Below, piece by piece: positions 57,862-64,000 of a stretch of 64,000 nucleotides of DNA. Below the pieces are notes generated by a model. The model worked only from the letters and a program-made list of their open reading frames with translations. It was not told where the DNA came from and did no database searches. Origin of the DNA: Flavobacterium ginsengisoli (lineage in GTDB: Bacteria; Bacteroidota; Bacteroidia; Flavobacteriales; Flavobacteriaceae); assembly GCF_029625315.1 (NCBI RefSeq), contig NZ_CP121110.1, positions 3,295,001 to 3,359,000 on the forward strand, given 5' to 3'. The stretch's first letter is position 1. The number at the start of each line of letters is the position of its first letter. The position numbers were made by a program, and so were the translations under genes.

Positions 57862-59058
57862 ATGACAAATTCTTATCATCCTGTCGAGCAGAGCAAAAGA
57901 ACTGCAATTGTCGACATACTTCGGGGCTGGGCCATATTGGGCGTAGCAATTGGAAATTATTTAGATTTCCTGTACATCGGTATAGAGAAAGAAATTAAAC
58001 ATAGTACTTTCTCTGAAATTCTTCTATACATTAACCGCTATTTATTTGCGGCAAAATCTTGGACATTATTAACTCTTTTATTTGGCTTCGGATTTGCCAT
58101 TTTAATTAATAACGTGGCTTCTAAAGGAAAAAATCCTATCGCTTTTTTTGCTTGGCGAATGTTTTTGCTATTTATTTTAGCATTTATTAATTCTGCTTTT
58201 TGGCTGGGCGACATTTTAAAAGATTATGCCTTTTTAGGACTTGTATTATTGCTTTTTTATAGATGTTCTGCCAAAACTTTAGCTATTATTTCTGGTGTAA
58301 TTGTACTTACAGTTCCTTTTGTAATGGCTTATGTAAATGGTTTTAAAATTGAGCATCCTGTAATTGCATCAAATCCTGAATATCTAAAACTATATCATTC
58401 TGGAAATTGGATTGACTTTTTTAGATTTAACTTGTTAGCTTCATTTTACGAGCAAATTATTATTCCTGGTTATGCTATTACTGCCCATTATGTAATGTTG
58501 GGTTGTATGCTTTTTGGTTTCTTACTTCAAAAACTAAACTTTTTCAATCGCTTAAGAGAATTAAAAGGACTTTTAAAAAATATCTGTGTTGTTAGTTTTG
58601 CATTGGCTGTCATTATCGGAATTGCATTTAATATGATAATAATATACAAAGTAGAATTTCTAAAAATCTTCCACCCGCTTTACTGGCTGGTTTTAAGTAC
58701 GATGATTTTTATATCAACTGGAATTTGTCTTTTGTATATCAATGGCAAATTAAAAACGGTTTTCAGCTATTTTAGCGCAGGCGGAAAAATGACATTGACC
58801 AATTATATGACTCAAAATATATTGGCAGGTATTATTTTCTCTGGAATCGGATTCGGAATTGCAGATTCAATGCCGTATTGGTTTTACTTTTTCCTTGCTA
58901 TTTCTGTCTTTATAATTCAACTATTCATTAGCAAATGGTGGCTTTCAAAATACAATTATGGACCAATTGAATGGTTATGGAGATCTGCTAGTTACAGAGA
59001 ATGGGTTCCGTTTAAAAAAGCACAACCAGAGGTTGTTGCAGATATGAAAATGGTATAA
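57862..59058 (+). CDS. DUF418-domain membrane protein (YeiB-like)
   Basis: A 398-residue protein with about ten hydrophobic helices. The N-terminus 'RTAIVDILRGWAILGVAIGN' matches the 'R...DxLRGxAxxGI' start of the DUF1624/DUF418 acyltransferase-like family, and the C-terminal DUF418 block is seen in 'FSAGGKMTLTNYMTQNILAG' and 'WWLSKYNYGPIEWLWRSASY'. Members are thought to act as membrane acyltransferases or transporters, but the function is not established. It has its own terminator. TACTTTTG at 57786-57793 may be a -7 box, but no -33 element is visible. Confidence 0.88.
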   Translation: MTNSYHPVEQSKRTAIVDILRGWAILGVAIGNYLDFLYIGIEKEIKHSTFSEILLYINRYLFAAKSWTLLTLLFGFGFAILINNVASKGKNPIAFFAWRMFLLFILAFINSAFWLGDILKDYAFLGLVLLLFYRCSAKTLAIISGVIVLTVPFVMAYVNGFKIEHPVIASNPEYLKLYHSGNWIDFFRFNLLASFYEQIIIPGYAITAHYVMLGCMLFGFLLQKLNFFNRLRELKGLLKNICVVSFALAVIIGIAFNMIIIYKVEFLKIFHPLYWLVLSTMIFISTGICLLYINGKLKTVFSYFSAGGKMTLTNYMTQNILAGIIFSGIGFGIADSMPYWFYFFLAISVFIIQLFISKWWLSKYNYGPIEWLWRSASYREWVPFKKAQPEVVADMKMV

Positions 59059-59093
59059 AAACTAGAAAACTGGAATAAACTTGATTATAAAAG

Positions 59094-59128
59094 AAAAGCC
59101 CTTAAATTTAGTTTTAAGGGCTTTTTTT
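59094..59128. terminator. Terminator between convergent DUF418 and M1 peptidase genes
   Basis: Arms aaaagcccttaaa and tttaagggctttt with a six-base loop and a T run on the plus strand; A-rich on the other side, so it can work for both genes. Confidence 0.85.
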
Positions 59129-59145
59129 ATATCTAAAAGAGAGAT

Positions 59146-61025
59146 TTACTTCACTTCAAAAACGTTATTTGTTTGTTTTACATCAGCCATTAATCCGCTT
59201 GGATCGATCGTGATTTTTTTGATTGACGTCTTGTTCTTCTCAATTGTAAAACTATAGTTTTGTTGTGCCCAAGCCCAGTCTTCTAATACTGTTCTTTTTT
59301 CGTTCGGGTTTGGATTTGGTTTGATGAAGTTCATCATTCTTAACGGAATATAGAATGTCTCAGATGTTCCGTCTGTATAATCAACTTTTAAATCGATAGG
59401 CATTGGCATTCTTCCAATTCTTTCTAAAGAAATTGTTGTTTTTCCTGCATTATCTACCACGTCTTTAATTCCGTAATCAATAGTATTTGTAGTTTGTGTC
59501 CAATCAACTAAATACCAATCTAACTCAGCTCCAGAAACTCTTTCTGCTGTTCTTTTGATATCGTTTGGAGTTGGGTGTTTGAATTTAAAATCGTTGAAAT
59601 ATCTTTTAAAGTTGCATCAACATTCTCTTTTCCGATTACATATTCTAATTGAGAAAGGAAAAGGCTTCCTTTAACATAAGAAGAAATACTGTACGGACGG
59701 TTTTCATCATAACGATCTCCGTGAGTAGTTTGTGGCTGTTCTTTTCCAGAATTTACTAAACTGTAATACGCTTTATAATTCCCTACAAAAGGGTTTGCCT
59801 CTTTTTTATCTCCTTTTAATTCATTCAAAGCACTATCTTCTATGTACGTTGTAAAACCTTCATCCATCCAAGGATGTTTTGATTCGTTTGAAGCTAAAAT
59901 ATGCTGGAACCAAGAGTGTCCTAATTCGTGCGTTGCAGTTCCTAAAATTCCTTCAAGAGTTCCGTTTCCTAGCATTAAAGTACACATTGCGTACTCCATT
60001 CCGCCGTCTCCGCCTTGAATAAATGAGTATTGTTTGTATGGATATGCTCCAACTCTTTGGTTGTAATATTCCATTACTTTAACCATTAAAGGCTCTAGCT
60101 GTTTCCAGTTTGCAGTTGTTTTTTCGTTGTTTTTGTAAAAGAAATGCAAATCTACACCGTTTGGTCCTTTTACAATATCATGGTTGTATTCTTTATCTGC
60201 AGCCCAAGTAAAATCGTGAACATTTGGCGCGATAAAATGCCAAGTAAGTGTTTTTGCTTTTTTAGGATATGTAACAGTTACACCTTCATCTTGGTAACCA
60301 TGTCCGATAGAATTTTTGTCTTGTAAATATCCAGAGCCTCCAATTGTGTAGTCTTTATCGATTGTAATTTTTACATCAAAATTACCCCAAACTCCATGAA
60401 ATTCTCTTGCGATATACGGATCTGCATGCCATCCTTCGAAATCAAATTCGGCTAGTTTTGGATACCATTGTGACATAGAAAGTTCTACTCCTTCAGAATT
60501 GTTTCTTCCAGAACGGCGAATTTGAACTGGAACTTGTCCATCAAAATCTAATGTAAAAGTTGTTTTAGAATTTGGCAAAATTGGTTTAGCCAAAGTTACT
60601 TCTAAGATTGTTCCAGAAACTCTAGTTTGAGCTACAGCACCATCTTGTTTAAAGTTTGTAATTTTTAGATAACCTGTTTCGTTTGGTTTTAAAGTTTCAA
60701 TACGGCTTTGTTTTATTTCTTTTCCGTCGGCTCCTTTAACTTTGTTTACCATTCTTCCGTCTGGATCTTTAATAAAATGAAGACGTGCATCCATTTCGCT
60801 TCCTGGCTGAAAGGCATTTGGATATAAATGATAGAATACTTTTTTCAACGTATCAGGAGAATTATTGGTATATACCAATTCTTGTTTTCCTTTGTACTGA
60901 TAGTTTTTTACATCCATCGAAACCTCCATTTTATAGTCAGCGTGCTGCCGCCAATATGGAGCGCTTTGTGCAAAAGCCGAGTTAAAGCCTAAGCTTAGGA
61001 AAGAAAGTAAAATAATTTTTCGCAT
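59146..61025 (-). CDS. M1-family metalloaminopeptidase, secreted (frame broken by -1 deletion)
   Basis: It reads as 626 residues from ATG 61025, which starts with a signal peptide ('MRKIILLSFLSLGFNSAFAQ'), if one T is restored at 59604-59607 (plus strand). The exopeptidase motif 'QGGDGGMEYAMCTL' and the zinc motif 'ATHELGHSWFQHIL' with the downstream Glu in 'WMDEGFTTYIED' are present. After the error the sequence 'FKHPTPNDIKRTAERVSGAE' and 'LDWYLVDWTQTTNTIDYGI' follows the family. It removes N-terminal residues from peptides in the periplasm or outside. As written, translation would end at 59520. Confidence 0.9.
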
Positions 61026-61089
61026 GTTTATATGTAATAGAAAATGGAAGAGCGTTAGCCCTTCCATTGGATTAATCGTTTATTATAGT

Positions 61090-62724
61090 TTATTTTTTAG
61101 ACATCTTTTCTGCCATTAATAAAGCATTGTAAGCATTTACCATCTTTGCTGTTTTTGATGATTCTATAGAAGAAACGGCTGGTGTTTTTTCGTTAGGATT
61201 TTCGCTTTTCCCTAAAACAACCATTGAAGGAAGGGCAACTCCAGAGTCCATTAAAATCTTTTTAACTTGAGCCGCTTTTAATTTCGGATAGTAAGAACGA
61301 ATTAACGCCGCAACACCTGCTGCATTTGGAGATGCCATTGATGTTCCTTGTAAGTATTTGTATTTATTGTTTGGAACTGTTGCATAAATTTCTTCACCTG
61401 GAGCAAAAACGTCTACGTTTATTTTTCCGAAGTTTGAAAATGAAGCTACAACATTTTCTCCGTATGATTTATTAATCGCTCCAATTGTAATTAAATTACT
61501 TGCAAATTCTTTTACATTGTCTTTAGAGTCGTTTGGATAATTGATGTTTTTTATTTCGTCAATATTATAACCATCGTTACCTGCAGCATGAACAATTAAA
61601 ACGTCTTTCTTTTCTGCATATTTAATAGCATCATAAACCCATTCTTTGTGTGGAGAGAAGCTTTTTCCGAAACTTCCGTTAATTACTTTTGCTCCGTTAT
61701 CTACTGCGTAACGAATGGCTAAAGCAATATCTTTATCGTACTCATCTCCGTCTGGCACGGCTCTAACAGTCAAAATTTCAACGTTATTTGCTACTCCGTC
61801 TCCTCCTAAATTATTTCCTCTAATTTGAGCAATAATTCCGCAACGTGAGTTCCGTGAAGTGCTTTTTCTTTGTCTGGACCAAAAACAACATTATTTCCAT
61901 AATGGTTGTTTTTAATATCTTCTGGATTATCTCCTACGATTTTTCTTCCGTCGTAATCTTTGTTTAAATTGTATTTTAACTGATCTTCAACTTGCTCGCT
62001 GTATTCAGTCAATTCAGATTCTGGATCAAAAGTTGGTCCCGCATTAGTAAAAATCTGAGTCATAATTGCTTTACTTCTTGCCACTTTTGGATCTGTTGAA
62101 GTAATTGCGCTTAAATCTTCGAGTTTATAATCTGATTTATTAAGCTCTTTTTTAATTGTATTATGAACATCAAGTAAAAAATCTGCTTGCTGTTTGTCTT
62201 GAAGAGCCTCTTCATACTTTTTAGTATATTCTGCTAAAGCGAGCTTTGTATTCTGGAGAACCATCATCGGCTTTTTTTACGATGCGAGTCAATTCTAGAT
62301 TTTCGTGAACAGCATCTCCAAGAAAATTCCATCCATGAACATCATCGATAAATCCGTTTTTATCATCATCGATTCCGTTTCCTGGAATTTCTTTTTTATT
62401 AGTCCAAATCATTCCTTGTAAGTCTTCGTGCTCGATATCTACACCAGAGTCTACGATTCCTACAATTACTTTCTGCCCTTTTTTACCTTGTAATAGTTCG
62501 GCATAAGCTCTATCAACGCTCATTCCTGGAATTGAGTCTTTTATCAAATCAAGATGGCTCCATCTTTTTAATTCGTTTTCGCTAAGAGGAGCTTTTTTTA
62601 CAACTGTTGTAGGTGCTGTAATAAACTCTTTTGAAGTAGAAACCTGCGCTTGAACTGTAGCGCTACATCCTGCTAAAACAAGTAGTGCAAAAGCAGATAA
62701 TTTAAGAGGTTTTATATGACTCAT
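61090..62724 (-). CDS. S8 subtilisin-like serine protease, lipoprotein or secreted (two indels)
   Basis: It reads as 544 residues after removing one base at 62239-62244 (GCGAGC, expected GCAGC) and restoring one near 61838-61840. The N-terminus 'FALLVLAGCSATVQA' is a signal with a possible lipobox Cys. The catalytic triad is clear: Asp in 'GIVDSGVDIEHEDL' (about 92), His in 'LHGTHVAG', Ser in 'LQGTSMASPNAAG'. Between Asp and His there is an insert of about 150 residues, mostly helical and charged ('YTKKYEEALQDKQQADFLLD'), longer than in typical subtilisins. It lies 65 bases downstream of its M1 peptidase neighbour's start, and both are on the minus strand: perhaps one operon for peptide use. 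Confidence 0.88.
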
Positions 62725-63026
62725 GTATCTATATTATAAGTAAAGTTAAAAGATGGGTCTAAATTATGCTTTTTTGTTACAAAAAACTAACTGTTAACAA
62801 TGTGTTATGAAATTTTGACGAAAATTACTCAAAACTATACGATTTGCAAACATTTACGAATCAAACCATTAGAAATAGGGGTTTGATAAACTAAAAATAT
62901 ATTTTTTGCATGTATTTGTTGTTGAATGATGAAAAAATCAACAAAAAATATATTGCTTACGGCTTCCCGTAAAGATTATTCCTTTAATTATCTTATAATT
63001 GCGCGACTGAATTCTAAATTTTTTCT
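62725..63026. other. Divergent intergenic region between the subtilase and the LRR gene
   Basis: About 300 AT-rich bases without a gene. Two similar stretches (aaaatatattttttgca near 62898 and aacaaaaaatatattgc near 62940) could pair, but I see no clear promoter box or operator. Confidence 0.4.
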
Positions 63027-64000
63027 ATGAAAGCAAAACTACTCTTATTGCTGTTTCTGGCAACTTTTTCTACTTACGCACAAACCAATCTAGTTTCCAA
63101 CGGAGGACTAGAATCTTGGGGATCTGGCCCTTCAATCATAGGCTGGACCATAGCAAACAATGTTACTCGCAATTTGACCAGTTATAACGGATCATTTAGT
63201 GCAGAATTGTCTTATGTAAGTGCTTCCCCTAAAATTACGACACAAGTTCCGTTACAGGCAGGCGTTACGTATAAGATTAAGTTCAAATACAAGTATGTAG
63301 ATAATAATTATGATGGGACCCATCCTATTGCATTAAATATCTCACAAAACGGAAGTTCTAGTACTTTATCTACAAGTACTTTTGCGACTAATAATTCGTG
63401 GACCGAAAAGGAAGCAACTTTTACTCCAGATGCTAATCTTTCTTACGATTTATCTATTTCTACTTTTAGTTTTGATAGTGCTCCTTTTTCTGTTTTAATA
63501 GACCATGTTCAGGTATATGTAGAAGGAACAGAACAATACACGAAAATCCCTGATGTGAATTTTGAAAATAAATTGATCGCTTTAGGTATTGATTCTGGAG
63601 TTGCTGATGGGAAAGTACTAACTAATGATATCAATTCGATAACAATATTAGATGTTTCAAGTTCTGATATTACTGATTTAACAGGTATTGAAGATTTTAC
63701 CTCTTTAACTCAATTATATACTATGTCAAATAAATTGACATCATTAGATGTATCTAACAATTTAGAATTAACGACATTGAGATGTGATTCAAATGGTACT
63801 ATAACAAGTTTGAATATTTCTAAAAACACTAAACTTATAAATTTGTTTTGCGGCAACAACCAAATTACAAGTTTAAACCTTTCTAATCTTACAAACTTAA
63901 TAGATCTATACTGCTATGAAAATCAATTAAGCAGTCTAGATCTTTCTACAAATACAAATTTACAATATCTGTATGCAAACAGAAACCTTCTGACATCATT
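63027..64000 (+). CDS. Secreted leucine-rich-repeat protein, N-terminal part (3' end outside window)
   Basis: The frame is open from ATG 63027 to the window end (324 codons). It begins with a signal peptide ('LLLLLFLATFSTYAQ'). Residues about 20-170 form a beta-sandwich like a carbohydrate-binding or 'carbohydrate-binding module-like' N-domain ('LVSNGGLESWGSGPSIIGWT', 'VQVYVEG'). From about residue 175 there is 'YTKIPDVNFENKLIALGID', the usual opening of Flavobacteriia LRR surface proteins, followed by about 21-residue repeats ('LTSLDVSNNLELTTLRCDSN', 'LINLFCGNNQITSLNLSN', 'LYCYENQLSSLDLSTNTN'). Such proteins usually end with a T9SS tail, not visible here. Probably a surface adhesin or binding protein. 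Confidence 0.8.
   Translation, partial: MKAKLLLLLFLATFSTYAQTNLVSNGGLESWGSGPSIIGWTIANNVTRNLTSYNGSFSAELSYVSASPKITTQVPLQAGVTYKIKFKYKYVDNNYDGTHPIALNISQNGSSSTLSTSTFATNNSWTEKEATFTPDANLSYDLSISTFSFDSAPFSVLIDHVQVYVEGTEQYTKIPDVNFENKLIALGIDSGVADGKVLTNDINSITILDVSSSDITDLTGIEDFTSLTQLYTMSNKLTSLDVSNNLELTTLRCDSNGTITSLNISKNTKLINLFCGNNQITSLNLSNLTNLIDLYCYENQLSSLDLSTNTNLQYLYANRNLLTS

Overview
The window is an AT-rich stretch of a Flavobacteriia chromosome, most likely Flavobacterium close to F. johnsoniae. Support for this: SusC/SusD-type glycan uptake genes with an ECF sigma factor and a FecR-like anti-sigma factor, two secreted enzymes with type IX secretion (T9SS) sorting tails, genes split by short AT-rich spacers, promoters of the Bacteroidota type (TTG, about 17-23 bases, TAnnTTTG), and intergenic hairpins built on motifs such as 'gccacagatt'. 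No rRNA, tRNA, CRISPR array, phage or IS element was seen.

Layout. 1-4.3 kb: the end of a TonB-dependent siderophore receptor gene, two small membrane proteins and two PepSY membrane proteins, an iron-uptake and ferri-siderophore reduction operon. 4.3-8.3 kb: a MORN-repeat secreted protein, a TlpA-like thioredoxin, aspartyl-tRNA synthetase (aspS) and a cold-shock protein. 8.4-21.8 kb: a complete 14-gene complex I operon, nuoA to nuoN, with an unusually short NuoG and a good promoter before nuoA. 21.9-34.3 kb: a BI-1/YccA membrane protein, a secreted pectate lyase with palindromes upstream, an ALDH7-like dehydrogenase, a class II cyclic-nucleotide phosphodiesterase-like protein, 3-hydroxyanthranilate dioxygenase, an endonuclease/exonuclease/phosphatase protein, a serine hydrolase, an LD-carboxypeptidase, a YraN protein and an uncharacterised regulator-like protein.

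34.5-51.5 kb: a starch/maltodextrin utilisation locus. The order is ECF sigma, FecR, SusC with an STN signalling domain, SusD, SusE, a lipoprotein alpha-amylase, a GH97 (SusB-like) alpha-glucosidase, a T9SS-exported multidomain GH13 protein and an IPT/TIG lipoprotein. The likely flow is: surface hydrolysis of starch, capture by SusD/E, TonB-driven import through SusC, periplasmic trimming by GH97, and induction through the SusC-FecR-sigma relay. 51.6-64 kb: a DUF5683 protein, mfd, a lipoprotein, a threonine-dehydrogenase-type SDR, a DUF418 membrane protein, an M1 peptidase, an S8 subtilase and the start of a secreted leucine-rich-repeat protein.

The most striking feature is in the sequence itself. 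Sixteen genes, including nuoF, nuoI, nuoL, nuoM and mfd, are broken by single-base indels. Thirteen of the fourteen insertions fall inside what was a GCAGC/GCTGC (GCWGC) pentamer. All four deletions can be read as one unit lost from a homopolymer run. I read these as systematic consensus errors, probably from single-molecule reads of a genome modified at GCWGC, not as true pseudogenes, and give each gene its full repaired span.
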